Shown one piece after another: positions 24,427 to 37,200 of a stretch of 64,000 nucleotides of DNA. The stretch is from Neelides folsomi (lineage: Eukaryota; Arthropoda; Collembola; Neelipleona; Neelidae): contig JAQGBZ010000019.1 of the NCBI GenBank assembly GCA_034687125.1, positions 248,001-312,000 of the forward strand, written 5' to 3'. The translations under genes were made by a program, and so were the position numbers. The stretch's first letter is position 1. The number at the start of each line of letters is the position of its first letter. Below the pieces are notes generated by a model that was given only the letters and a program-made list of their open reading frames with translations, ran no database searches and had not been told where the DNA came from.

Positions 24427-24879
24427 TTATTGCAAGACTAAAAATGAGCAATTTGTAATCCCTTTGTCTCGATCTTCAATGACACCAAAAGCCGCGTAGG
24501 TCAAATCCAGAATTCGCCCAGGAACAAAAGGCCCGCGATCGTCAATTACAACGTCGACGGTTTTTCCATTGGACAAATTCGTCACCCGAACCTTCGTCCC
24601 GCAAGGGAGAGTTTTATGGGCAGATTCCATGGCAAAGCGATCAAATCCATTTCCACACGCTGTGGGCCATCCTTGAGGAATTTCTCCGTCGGCGCCATAC
24701 CAGCTGCATATCCCAGTTTCTAAAAATTTTACGTAATCAAAATTTCAACAAATTACTTAATTTAATAATAAGCATTTATTATTTTAATTAATTAAAGGAA
24801 TTTTCAATAATTTACCAGAATAATTCTGTCCAAATATCTCTAGGAGAATTGAAAAAAGTATAAAATAAAATAAAGACAT
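24427..24879 (-). CDS. Secreted RlpA-like double-psi beta-barrel protein
   Basis: Two exons, 24879-24816 and 24719-24427, give 118 residues. Residues 1-18 are a signal peptide (MSLFYFILFSILLEIFGQ). The mature part begins ETGICSWYGADGE and carries the RlpA/DPBB_1 hallmarks TACGNGFD, MESAHKTLPCGTKVRVTNL, NGKTVDVVIDDRGPFVPGR and ILDLTYAAFGVI. The His of SAHKTLP and the Asp of DDRGPF correspond to the conserved polar pair of the fold. Bacterial RlpA acts on peptidoglycan; eukaryotic relatives include expansin- and barwin-type proteins. Cysteines at SICSWYG-like, TACG, LPCG and TNCS positions suggest a disulfide-stabilised secreted form. Enzymatic activity is not established. The intron and signal peptide show it is a genuine nuclear gene rather than contamination. 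An earlier in-frame ATG (24987) is less likely because it buries the signal peptide. Confidence 0.85.
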
Positions 24880-24999
24880 AATGTAATTGGGAATTACAGG
24901 TATGAGGGAATTGATTCGATTACCTTTATTGAACACGCCAATTGATGTAAGTGGATTATATAGTGAATTACAAGTCATAAATTCCAATTAAAGAATAAA

Positions 25000-26274
25000 G
25001 GGAAAGACAGAGGAACAAAAGAAACCGATTCGGAGTGTTCTGAACAAAAGGAAGTTGAATATGAAAACTCTCATTGTAAGATATGTGGAAAATGTGGAGG
25101 GTCCGTGCAAAGGAATAAAAATCCTCATTTGTGGTTTATTTTTCCACAATGATTCCCCAAAGAAGGAACAGGTGAAGTTGTTTATGCGGATTTACATGAA
25201 AATAAATTTCATTTAATGCTAGATTCTCAAACTCAAGTAGAACAAACAAGAATGGATGGGATGCAGAAGATGAAATTGAACGTCAATCAAATAAACAAAG
25301 GAAACTGTCGTTTCCACCAACTTCCTTATTTCCTCCACGTGCTTCTCAAATTCCAAACTGTCCAATGAAATGAATTATTTGTTTGTTTATTAGTGAACCC
25401 GTTGGTTAATTTTATATGTAAGATTTATTGTTAATTAACTTTAAGAATGAATAATATTTAATTGTTTCAAAAACCACTATTTATAAAAGGGTGATTTCTG
25501 AAAATTCTAAATGCACAAATAAAGTGATTTTACTGAATACCGATGACAGATCATTTGTAGATTAGATATTCGGCTTATTTGGAACTTATGAAATGAATAA
25601 TAAAGCCAATTAAATCGCGTGTATCAAAAAAAGCATTATTGGAGTAATGAACAATGAGTATTCGCCATCTATCTTATAATATTGGTCAATGTTTGAAATT
25701 ATTGAGAGTCGAGTTTCCATTTTTATTATTTTAAGATACGTGCAGGCTTTAGGCTTATGATTCCTAAGTACCAATGTACCAATACCTATTGAGAGGTTAA
25801 CTTTTAAGCTAACATGATTCAAACATGATTAAACATACAATGCATGTTCATTTTTCAATTCTACCTATACTATTCTATCAATAATCAACACACTCGTATT
25901 TCTATCGATTTCATTATAGATTTAGAAATGAAAGTAAAAGTAAAATAGTTTAATAATGAAATAATAATAAAAGTGGGTTGAAATGTTGAATTAAATTTTA
26001 CTGGGATGAATTTTTGAATAATCGATATATTAAAGGGAAAGTGTAAGATATGATAACAATCCCCAGAGTACATACGAGTGAAATAATTGGGGATGAATGG
26101 CCCCAACTACCCCACAAATTAAATCACACTCATCTGGGGGAAATGCAAAGGAATAATTAAGCCATCTGCACTGCACAATTAACGGAATTAATTAAATTCT
26201 TCCATAAAACTCAATCCAGCAGCAGAAAAATGTCAAACTACTTATGCTCAGTTAAGTCGGAAAAATCCTCAAAT
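25000..26274. other. Intergenic, nothing recognised
   Basis: AT-rich sequence between the divergently arranged RlpA-like gene and the acidic secreted gene. Short open frames at 25610-25822 and 25885-26106 on the minus strand have no coding character. Confidence 0.6.
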
Positions 26275-27075
26275 ATGTTGTGCAAACTAATTTTCATTTT
26301 TATTTTATATGTGAGACTTCAAACATATCCGAAACATTTAAAAACTAAAAAACTAAAAAATTTAATTAATTAAAAAAATTGCACTACAAAAATATCTTTA
26401 ACAAAATATATGATTTATCTGATTTAATTTAATTTATTTAAATATTTAAATTACTTTAAATCAAACGCATTTAATTAATTAATTTTTTTAATTTAGGTCG
26501 TTGAATCAAAATGTACTCCGATTAAAGAACCAGAATTATCAAGGCAGGGTCTAGAAGGAATTGGCGAAACATTAATTGAAGGTGCTTTGACCAATTTAGT
26601 GGATTCCATTGTCGACTCTCCCAATTTTGAAGATTCCGTCGAGACGATTTTAACCGGCGTTTTCGATGCCAACCTCCCTAAAGTAGTTTTAGGAACTATC
26701 GGTTTAGCTCCGTCAACATTGACCAACACCGTCATTAACGCATTGGGTAATTCCTTTGTGAATCGTTTCTTTGCGACCACGACACTTTCCCCGCTGAACG
26801 CCACTGTGAATGGAACGAAGGTGAACAAAGGAAATTCCACCATTTTCACTCGTCCTCAAGATCTTCTCGGAGTGAATGGAACAAACGTTGGAGCTCCTCC
26901 ACCCGAGGTCATTTTCCCAAGCGGATCTCCCGATTTCACCAAAGCTCATCCCGACCGCCCCCTCACGCTCCAAAAGCCAAACAAAGTGGCAGAAAACAAA
27001 GAAAAGGAAAAGCCACAAGAAGAAGAAGAAGACGAAGATTCGGATGAAAATGAAGATGAGGAGGACACGGATTGA
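26275..27075 (+). CDS. Secreted protein with acidic C-terminal tail
   Basis: Exon 26275-26310 encodes the signal peptide MLCKLIFIFILY, and exon 26497-27075 the remainder, 204 residues in total. The donor TAT|GTGAGA and acceptor AATTTAG are canonical. The body contains GIGETLIEGALTNLVDSIVD and a hydrophobic helical stretch near LPKVVLGTIGLAPSTLTNTV, then N-glycosylation sequons (NATV, NGTK, NSTI) and PPPEV. The tail is a run of Glu/Asp beginning KEKPQEEEEDEDSDE. No family recognised; such tails often bind calcium or basic partners, but that is inference. Confidence 0.7.
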
Positions 27076-27374
27076 ATTAAAATTAATTAAACAAATGACA
27101 AAATAATGTAAAAATTGCAAAATTAAAGTGTTGAATATTATAGTATTTTTATAAATCTCTTTATTCTCTCAAAATAAATATTTCACAAATTAACAATGTT
27201 TAACTGAATTAATATTACTCAATTTGCCATTCTCAATTTATTAAATAGCTTCAATCATGAAGGTTTTAATAAAAATATTTAATTAATCAAGCATTTTAAA
27301 TATCACAAACTTCAACACTTTAATTCAATAGGATGATGCTAAAGTTTACAATAAAATGAACAAATGGAGGGTTT

Positions 27375-28699
27375 TCACGTTGGTTGAGCAAATTTTGCTT
27401 CTCGTGCAATTCTCCTATCTTCTTTCTCTTTTTCGAATTTTGACTTCCACATGGGGTCGTAAACGTATTCGTTGAGAACTTCAAGCTTTGCCTTTTTCTC
27501 AACTTCACGCCGAGGTTTCTTGGCTTTCAAAATGGCAATTTTCTCTCCGAGCAATTTATTCAACATTATCCCAACTTTTGAGGCCATCTGAAATTAAAAT
27601 TAATATTTCAAATTAAAATTGACTTTAATGTTTAAACAATCAAAGTATAAAATAAATTATATCGACTTGACTGTATAAATATCTTTTAAATTCTTTGAAC
27701 TGATAAATACTGACAGTATCAGAAATTCTTTAATCATATTTAATAATTTCGTTTCTTTTTATATTATCAATATTATTAAGATAATATCAAATCTTACAAT
27801 AACTGAAGCGGTGACTGAACGATGTTGATACGACCCTTGACCAATTTTGTCCAAAGAAGTAATTTGCCCATCTGGTGTGACACCAACAGCGAGCTTCCCT
27901 TTGGAGACGGATTCTTCTTCCAACGTCGCATCAACCACAAAATAAAGTCCAACTTTCGGTAAGGTCAAAATGACAGGAGCTGAGGAGACGTCAAGGAATG
28001 AGAATTCAAATTCATCTTTGGTGAAAACCGGAGTCGGAGCTCCCAAGTCATGTCGGACACCAACGGGATGAGGAATTTCAGTTAGACCAAGACAAACTTT
28101 AACGCCCATTGAAATGACGTCCAGTAGATTCCCTCCACATTGAAGCACCAGGATGTCAACCCCAATGACGAAAACCTTCTTCTCGGGTATAATACAAAGA
28201 GAGGTCAGGTCAATTGAACCGGAACGGTCAAAAGAAGCCGAAAGGAGACGACAGATGAAATTGGCCAAAGCGTCACCTCCTCGTCCCTCGAAATCCGGGG
28301 ATGCAGTTGGAGATCTAAAAACAAATTAAATTTTAGTCACAAATAAGAGAAAAATTAAAATAAATCTAAAACACGACTCACAATTAAATAAAAAGCATTG
28401 TTGTGAAAATTAATATTTTTATAAACTTGAATATAAATTTCTTACACATCAACGAGAAAATTAATCATTCCTTGATTTGGCTTATTCGGTTGTGGCTCAT
28501 CAACTGTCACTTGGGAAGCGACGATGATTTCCGTTTCGGCCAATTTGACCCTCAGAGAACCATGAGAGTTTGAGACGACGTCGACGGACAAGAGACCTGA
28601 ACGATATTGGAGTCGAGTTCGCCCATCAACCCTTACATCTTCTGACACTCCCATGACCAAATAATACTTCTCTTCTTCGCTCAATAAACACTCAGACAT
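27375..28699 (-). CDS. EXOSC7: Exosome complex component RRP42 (EXOSC7 orthologue)
   Basis: Non-catalytic RNase PH-fold subunit of the RNA exosome ring, acting in nuclear and cytoplasmic 3' RNA processing and decay. Exons 28699-28446, 28314-27798 and 27587-27375 keep frame and give 327 residues. Family blocks visible: EDVRVDGRTRLQYR, VVSNSHGSLRVKLAETEIIV, PDFEGRGGDALANFI, SIDLTSLCIIPEKKVFVIGV, LQCGGNLLDVISMGVKV, VGLYFVVDATLEEE and GKLAVGVTPDGQITSLDKIG. The last exon, beginning MASKVGIMLNKLL, is a continuation of the C-terminal helix and not a separate gene. It adds a lysine/glutamate-rich extension, so the protein is somewhat longer than the human one. The catalytic arginines of bacterial RNase PH are not expected in this subunit. 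Confidence 0.93.
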
Positions 28700-29070
28700 T
28701 TTACACCCTAATTAATCTAACCGACAATTAATTATTAATTAATTACAAACTAAATGAGTTAAAAATATGTGGATAAGTTTAATTTCATTAAACAATTTTA
28801 AAGTCCTAGAGGTAAGAATTACACGTAATGCAAATTCCAGCTTGAGTGTTCGACTGTTCGACTAATTGTAATTGATTATACTTTGTGAAATATTTAACCT
28901 TTAATAATTTAATGAAATTATTGGCGAAAAAGATATTCGAAATTGGAATCGAGTGGAATTGCGAGCGGCAGATGAAGCACATGCGGTTTGTAAAAGGAGC
29001 GAATTTGTTGGGCTGTAGGGGATAGGGGAGGAACGCTAAGGCCCCTTTTCTCTCCTCCTAACTCTCAACT

Positions 29071-29159
29071 GACTTCGTGGCCTAATGGATAAGGCGTCGG
29101 ACTTCGGAGTTTCGAACGAAGCGATCCGAAGATTGCGGGTTCGACTCCCGTCGGAGTCA
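29071..29159 (+). tRNA. tRNA-Arg(UCG): tRNA-Arg (anticodon UCG) with a 16-nt intron
   Basis: Acceptor stem GACTTCG pairs with CGGAGTC, with A as the discriminator base. The D arm is GGCCTAATGGATAAGGC and the T arm has GGTTCGACTCCC. The anticodon stem TCGGA/TCCGA encloses loop C-T-TCG-G-A, with anticodon TCG at 29104-29106. An intron of 16 nt occupies 29108-29123, directly after position 37, the canonical site. It can pair internally (TTCG/CGAA), and an oligo-T stretch follows the gene as a pol III stop signal. Confidence 0.95.
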
Positions 29160-29903
29160 GATTTTTTGATACTTTTTTCCGCCCTTATAAAACTTATCTC
29201 CTTATTTCATATAATTTAATAATTAAAATTACGTTTAAATATCTTAAAATGTCTGGTTATAAATCAACAATTTTCATATTTTTTGAAAATTGTAATTTTC
29301 TGTGTATTATTATTGCTTCTTCAATGTATAAATTAATGTTATTAAAAACATTAAACATCAAATTTTTAATTTATAATCTTATCAATTTGTTATTTAAATA
29401 ATAAACAAAATTAATTTTCAACATTTAAAAAAAATAATCATTGGGATTTGACAGGATTTCTAATTACATGTTTTATACACATTTTATTTTTAATTAAATA
29501 TTTCATTAAAAATATTCTGAGATTATTTATCTATTAAAAAATATAATACTTACTAATTGTAAGATTTGTGCATTGAATATAATATAAATAAGCTTTTTAA
29601 ACTATTTTAAACTTATGCAGATAATTTTTATATCACAATTTCATAATCAATTTTATTGCAAAACATTCATATTTTTAGGTGTAAGAAATAAAAAGAAAAA
29701 AATTTTCAATTCTGACAAGAAGGCCACACTTTTATTTTTGATGCTAGTATACTCGAAATAATACCCTTCAACATTAATTTTTAACAATGAATGATATAAA
29801 ATAAATGATTAAAGCATTTAAATAGTCACAAAATTTATTAATGTTGGTTTAAGGCTTAAAGATAAAAATGAGAGGAGAAATGAAGTTCTTGGGAAGTGAA
29901 GTT

Positions 29904-32199
29904 TTAATATCCCTTTGAATATGGATTGTAAGCTCCTCCGCCATGTCCTGGATATCCCGGTGGCCCCGGAATTCCTGGAGGTCCGGGAGGCCCAGGAAGT
30001 CCCTTACGACCCTTCGGCCTAGAATCAACACTTTACGAGTACTCGCAAAATTGATTACAAAAATTATACCTTAATTTATACACCATATAACTCCTTAAAT
30101 CACCATTTTTTAAATTGTAATAAACCAAAGTAATATGACATCGTATTTACAAATATATTATAATGTTAATTACACCACAAAGTATAAAATATTAAAAATA
30201 TAGAAAATTGGCTTTAATACATTTTGAATGCAAAGGTTAATATAAGAGTATATTTGCAGTATACTACTTAATATTAGTCAATTAAACTTTAATACGAATA
30301 ATATGTTACTTAAGAATAATATCCTATATCTGTAGTTTGAAAATGTATGAATTTACCCTGGGAATCCTTTAGGCCCTTTTGGTCCTGATCCTCCCATTAG
30401 TCCTCGTCTCAATTCAGGAGAAGACTCGAAGGCTTGGGGATATCCACCCATTCCCATCTAGTACAAAAGAGATGATTAAAAGAGATCTCAAAGTATATCA
30501 ATTGAGAATCTCAATGAAGTTCACTACAACTTCTTCAATTTAAATTCCATCTCATAATAAGTAAACACAAACATTGTGCCTTCGTCCTCAGCAATGTAAT
30601 ATTAGTACATATTTACAATGGGAAAGCAATGTTTATTTTAATTAACTACAATAGGATTAACAGATTATCATGTAAACATTAGTAATTTAAGCTTTTGTAA
30701 TGAAATAATGAAAAGCATGTACCATACATAAAACTGAAAGTTTACAATTCTGAAATAGTATTTAGTACTCCAATTGATGATCCAATTGAATATTGAATTG
30801 AATAATAAAATAATAACTAAACATCAGTAATTTAATAGCAACTTAATATATTATATTGTTGTTAATAATAATTAATAATAATTATTTACACAATAATCGA
30901 ATCGGATAAATAAACTTACAGTTGGATAATGAGGACTTGAACCAAACATTAGCGAATCGTCTCCTCCACTTTGCGCACAAGGTGAGGAAGGTGAAGAAGC
31001 GCAAGGTGAAGAACACGGCAATCCTCCACAAGTTCTTCTAGCCATCATCCCGCTGCCTCCAATTGATGTCACTTGGCTTCCTGGCACTCCTGCCGGCCGC
31101 CCTTGGCCCAGTTGGAATCCCAAGTCCAGGAGCCCGCCCTCGCCCTTGGCCCTCGCAGACCCAAGGGCAAATGAAGAGCCGGAGGAGTAGGATGATTCCC
31201 CACGTGTCCACATATTAGTGGAATCGCAGTTTCCACCAGAACAACCAGGCATCCCACCACCGCAATTTCCACCTGAACATCCGGGCATTCCAGGCATCAT
31301 TCCGGGCATTAAGGAGTCCTCTTCAGGTCCAAGGCCTAAATTAAATCCCGAGCCTGATCTCGATCCGATTTGCGGTGAGTGTGGAGAAGAGCCCGGGTAT
31401 TGTCCTGGATAGGAACCCGGGTAGGATGTGAATTCATCAAAGCTGCTTCCAAGTTCTGCTCGGCCGCTCATTGAGGCCGTTTGTTGAACAAAGTCTTGTG
31501 GTGATCCGCCAGAATGTCCTGCAGGGTAACGAGGTCTGCTTCCAGGATATGAACCGCTGGGGTAAGAGCTAGAGCTACCAGGGTAGGAACCCGAACTAGG
31601 ATAACCACCAGGATATGAACTACCCGGATAAGAGCCACTTGATGGGAAATACGATCCGGGCATCTGTTGTGGCTGACTTCCTTGCCCATGACGGGGTTGA
31701 CTTGATCCACAAGGTGAGCCAGGAGAAGCAGAGGAACAAGGCGATGGGCCGGAAGGGCCTGAAGCTCCGCCAGAAGGAAATTGGCTACTGCTTCCGTGAC
31801 CGTGTGGAGAGCCGTCGGGGCTTCCTGGGAAACCAGGGAATGAACCGAAGCCCACTGGAATTTCTTCATTTTCTTCAATTCCCGTCGCTCCGTGCATTGA
31901 CACTTTGGCATATTCTTTCCTTCGCCGTTTCTTCATTGGCATTTCGCCTAGAGAAAAAAAATCAAATTGTTAATTACTTACTATTACATAAAATTGCAAT
32001 TAAGTTATGAAAATTAACCATACTTACATGGTGGGCATGGTTGTGGCTGACAAGGAGATCTTTTCTCTCTCAAATGTGTTTCGTGGGTTTGTTGCAGATC
32101 GAAAATCTGGTTTTTGAGGTCGTAATTAAAGACGAGTAGGGAGACGGAGACCGTCGCCAGAGCGACGCAAATGAGGACCAACACTCCCTTCAACTCCAT
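29904..32199 (-). CDS. Cuticle-collagen-like protein with Ser/Gly/Pro/Tyr-rich core
   Basis: Structural cuticle protein candidate of 471 residues. Exons 32199-32028, 31947-30920, 30457-30357 and 30018-29904 keep frame. The N-terminus MELKGVLVLICVALATVSVS is a signal anchor. It is followed by LQQTHETHLREKRSPC with a REKR furin-type cleavage site and a Cys cluster (CQPQPCPPC), as in nematode cuticle collagens. The large second exon is unusual: instead of long Gly-X-Y runs it has repeats such as SSGSYPGSSYPGGYP and two GMPGCSGGNC copies. Gly-X-Y triplets appear only in the last two exons (GPKGPKGFPGPKG, then GLPGPPGPPGIPGPPG). The protein ends GGGAYNPYSKGY, suitable for tyrosine cross-linking. 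An ATG at 32277 would extend the N-terminus. Confidence 0.85.
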
Positions 32200-32204
32200 T
32201 GGGA

Positions 32205-34259
32205 CCGAATGGTTCTGGGCGCTGGAAGATTGTGATGGAAAGATTTTGGCCCAACCCTGACCTATCGCCCTTTCCAAGAACTTCGCTCTCCTTATTCAAT
32301 ATTAGCACGAATGTTGAGTACATGCAATATTCATATGGAAAATGGAACAAGCCTCGTGGAGTTCATTCACAATTTATAATATACAGATACTACATTTAAG
32401 TAATTAATGTTATTTAACGATTTATATTTATATAAAAATATTATATAAAATAGTATATTATCTCATATTTTATATGCATAGTATAGTGCATAAAATACAT
32501 ACCATTACGAATAGGTACATTACATAGGTACATTACGAATGCTAATCTTATAGTTTAGTTTTACTTACATAAGTATATGGTAAATATTCATTTTCAATAT
32601 ATTAGTTTCGTCATTATTTTGCAGCACAATTTTGCCATATTATAACTTTTTTGTTAATAAATAATAACGATAATTTTAATTTGCGACTCTCACCATTGGA
32701 CTCATCATTCCTTCTGTGAATCATTACTCATCATGTCATCACATTTTTATGCTCGACAAGAGATTCATTTTTCCAAATTTATTCAATTACAGATATGTAC
32801 ATTTAGGTAGTTAGATAAAATTTTCTAACATTAAGATAATTAAATTAAATTGCAAGGTGTGAATTTTAATTCTTTTAGAATAGTATTCATTTATGTATGA
32901 ATGTATCATTAAAAATATATTAGATTCCAATAGAAGAATTTGTTGGAAGTGTGGCAGATGAAAAATATTTTTAATTTACATTTAGATTTATTAATCATTA
33001 TGAAATTAAGATAAGCTATTTATCAAAGAGTCATAATTGGAAATAAACCTTGAGCTGAAAATTGAAATAATAACAACTTTTCAATTCCACGAGTCCGCGA
33101 GTATTCAATGGGACAGATGAAATTTTCGACCCTTTTTATTTGAAAAATGCTTATAATGCAGCTCTGTAGTAATAAAAATTTTTAAAGTTCTCCTCTCAAA
33201 TCTACATTATTATTTCATCTCAAATTGATAAATTAAGATAAAATCTTCTCATGTACTTAAAAAATTAAGGTAAATAATATCTAAATAGCGTATCATCTGA
33301 ATTTATTCAAAATTATTGCAGAAATATACTTTAAGTATGTATGGTAGGTACAGAGAACAGAGATTGATTGTATAGCTATTTAAAAATATCCTTGTAAGCA
33401 ATTAAATTTCTTTAAGATTTTAAAAATAATCTGAGATTAAACATTGAACATTATTAAGATATCTTACAAGAGATGTACTTACGTAATATTTACATAGCAT
33501 ACATAAATAGATATAAATGTGTAGTAGTGCTTGTGATTAATAATTAATAATATAATATATATTATTACTTACCTACATAGGTATTGGGTTATTCAATCAT
33601 TTAATAAATATTTGTAAAGGTACACATGCGATATAATTTAACGTTTGGATTATGCTAGCGACTTTTTTAAATTTTTATATCTAGCTATTAATTAAAATTA
33701 ACTTATGGTTAAATATTTTACTATCTCAATAAATGTGGAATGTGCATTGTACAAATATAAATCGTATCTACTATTTAGGTATATTAAATGTAATATGTAT
33801 AATACTTATGTAATTCAATATATGGTATTATTGAATCAATATTCTTAAAGTAATAATTGATTCATAATACCATATGGTAATCGATTAATTATCAACTATT
33901 TTAGGTAAATACTTTTTATATAGGTAAGATACCTATATAGTAAGGTATTCATGTACATACATTGATCATAGCCTAATATGGACTAATATTTTTGGTAGGT
34001 ACATTTGTATGTATTAGATATAACATACTGGGATATTCTATATTGGGATTGTTCAGACCGAACAGATTTGTTGCCATTGGTGCGCACATTCCAGATGAAT
34101 TTCTTTATTTTCTTTGGTCCAATTTTCTCCACTATTGAAGCCATTGAAGGAAACCTTTAACTTTTCATATTATCTTCATATTCAAATATATGACGTACGA
34201 CGTCAAATTTTTGTACCTACAATTTCTCACTTTATCCTCACCCATTGGTTAAAATTGTT
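32205..34259. other. Intergenic, AT-rich
   Basis: About 2 kb upstream of the collagen gene and downstream of the GPCR. It contains an inverted repeat at 33819-33875 and no credible coding frame. Confidence 0.6.
33819..33875. repeat. Near-perfect inverted repeat (hairpin)
   Basis: ATATGGTATTATTGAATCAA on one side and its near reverse complement, ending ATTCATAATACCATAT, on the other, around a short AT loop. It could be a small foldback element or cruciform. No coding content. Confidence 0.6.
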
Positions 34260-37200
34260 TTAATTCAAGTCTCTTTGTTGATTTTCCAAAGGTTGAGGGA
34301 GGCTTGGAGGATTTTCTTGTCGCGTTGGACAGAGGGAAGAAAAGGTGGCGAGGAAATTCCGCCGGAACTCCTTGGAGCAAAGAAAATAAATGTAAAAGTT
34401 GAAAGAGAAGTTGCAGAGCTCGAGGGTGTTCGCCGTCGCCCGGAATACTTGGAACCCAAAGTGCTTCTCCCAATCTTCAGAATAAATGATGGTCAGAATC
34501 GCCACCGGCGTCATGGTCACAATGAAGAGCACAACAATAGACAAAAGCCTGTTCAAACAATTCAAGTTCTCATTAATCCTCTATTTACTGCGCAGTGAAT
34601 TGTCTAGGAAATTTGATTTAAAAATGGAAATTAAATCGGGGGGAATTTTGAAAATTATTGGAATGTTTATCAAATATTAAATCGTACAATTGGACCATTC
34701 GTTTCTCATCTTTATAAATCTTATTTGATATCCTTTCTCCACGAAGGAGGATCGTGTTCGCCCCGCCGGATAAAATTTCCCTTTTCCTTTTGCTGATTCT
34801 TCTAAATTGTATGATGATGAGACAATTGAGAATGGCGAGGATTCCTGCAGGGACAAACCGAATCAACGATTCTTCCACGGGAATGAAAATCCGCCATATC
34901 AGCGTTGTTGTAACTGCCGTGTTCTCCCGATATTCATAATTATTCGGCCCTTTGCAGACCGACTTTAAAAGTGTAAGGGGAGCGGAGAGGAGAAATGCAA
35001 ACACATATGAGGCCAAAATGCATCGTTTTGCAACTTCCTTTGTGTGGAATCTCTTGAAATAAGTTGGGAGGCAAACGGAAACAAATCGATCGACCTATAA
35101 AATATAATTTATAATCAACTTATTTAATTATTTGTTGATTTATAATATTTTTAATAAATTTTATATTATTAATTTATTATCATTAATCATTACCATTGCA
35201 AAAATTTTGAAATTTATTGTAGAATTTTTTTAGAATTACTTGTACCAAATATGGTATTTTATAATTAGAATAATATACATATTGTGTAATATTTAAACTT
35301 TGTATCAACTCGACTCTCAAGTTTAAAAATTTCAGGGCTTATTAAAGAAATCAAAGGAATTCTAAGTAATTGTGCATAATTTATAATTTCATTCGAATAA
35401 AGGCAGAGAAAATAAAAACCAATTGGTATAAAAATGCCATTGATAATTGCTAGAGTGCAAATTATGAATGAAAGATTATTAAAAGATGTAATCAACAAAT
35501 ATATTAAGCTTGCAAATATAATATTAAAAATATAAATGCATATGGGGAGCATCAAATCAGAAAAATCGCTCACCCATTCGAGCATAAATAAGATATTTAT
35601 ATATACATTTTTCAATTCTTTGTATAATTCCACTTTTTCTGTGTCATCCATTTCATCATGATGTAATTTCAAATGATTTGAAATTTATACTAAAAAATTA
35701 ATAATTAAATTCATAATTGGGAAATAGTTCAATAATTATAATTTTCATTATGGCGCTTTGGTTAAAAAAAGTAATAATTATGTTATTAGGCATTATTATG
35801 TATGAAATAAATCCCTCTGATATAAAGGACCCAGGGGAAGCGGGGAGGGTGATATTGTAGGTAAGTAACTAAAATATATGTTTTAGCTCATGGAATATTA
35901 ATTTTGCATAATTCAAATGTTACCTTAACATTGATAAAATTCTTTCTGTATAAGTTAGAATAACGTATAAGACAAAAGAATAAAATATAATCATCATATG
36001 GCAGTGGAAAATCCAATAAGTAATGATTTTAATAATGATATTGAAGTAATAAGCAAAAATATTGATATTTTCGAAATTTGGATATCCAAACTCAATAATA
36101 CTTTTTAAATTTGATTGAGGGATAAAAGAAATAAATGCTAATTTAGGAAGAAATTTAGCATAATAATAACAACAATAATCACTTAATTCCCATTTAGCTT
36201 CAATTTTATATTTATTTCCTGAAAAATGTTTTAAATTAATATTATTTATTAAACGCATGATATTTATTTTACAATATTTACATACATACCAAATATCTTA
36301 AATACCAGTAATTTATTTATTAGGAAGCGGTCCATAATCTTCGTGTATTTAAACATAGGGACATGCAGATAAAATGGAATGGTGGGCCAAACCAAGCGGT
36401 CGGCATTTACATGCATTTTATTTAATTTGAATTTGAATTAATATGTGAATGCAGGAAATTTTGAATTATATCATCCGTTTTCCCCAAATTATGAATAATT
36501 CAAATGTGTCTTACATACTTTAAATAATAATTTTCGATAAATTAACAATAAATAATCTTTAGTTTCATAAGAGTTCCATAATCGTAGAAATTGCATACTT
36601 CAATATGCACGTATAATATGTATCCTACATAATAATAATTATAATTGTTTATTCAGTAATTACATATATCACCTATGTGTACATCAATTGTTTTAATGTA
36701 TCAATTATAATTAATATACTTCAATGTACTTATGTATGTGTACAGGTACAGTGTATACCACGACTATTGATAATAAATTACTGCAATCCCTTTGTATGGT
36801 CAAACGCAAATATTCAAGATGAGCTCTAATTGGATTTTTATGGAAATCCCATAATTATTTTCAATTATTCGACCTCTAAAATTTGTCAAAAGCACAAAAT
36901 TTATTTAACCGAAAACATCTAAATCCAATCATCGAATTTGAATGAAATTCTTAGAATTCACTCTTTTTGATTCGAAATTTTTTAACTGATTTCCAAACAC
37001 GAATCTCAAGTTCATGCAAGTCAGGAGTTAAGATAGAAAGCAAAAACTTTGTCAAATCTTGTTTTCCAACATTTATCCTTTGTGATTAAAGTGATTCATA
37101 TATACATTTGAATTTGTACGTGAATCTAAATCTAGCTAACTTGCTAACGTTTATGTTTATGATTATTTCAAAATTTGATTGATGCAACTTACATTTAGTT

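Noticed and set aside
26713-27120. 135-codon minus-strand frame
   Set aside because: Antisense of the acidic-tailed gene; the long Phe run mirrors the Glu/Lys codons.
27375-27587. Separate small gene starting MASKVGIMLNKLL
   Set aside because: The ATG follows directly on a splice acceptor, and the phase and alignment show it is the last exon of RRP42.
31218-32010. Several plus-strand and shifted minus-strand frames over the collagen gene
   Set aside because: They are shadows of a GC-rich repetitive coding exon; the Gly/Ser/Pro frame joins in phase to the N-terminal and Gly-X-Y exons.
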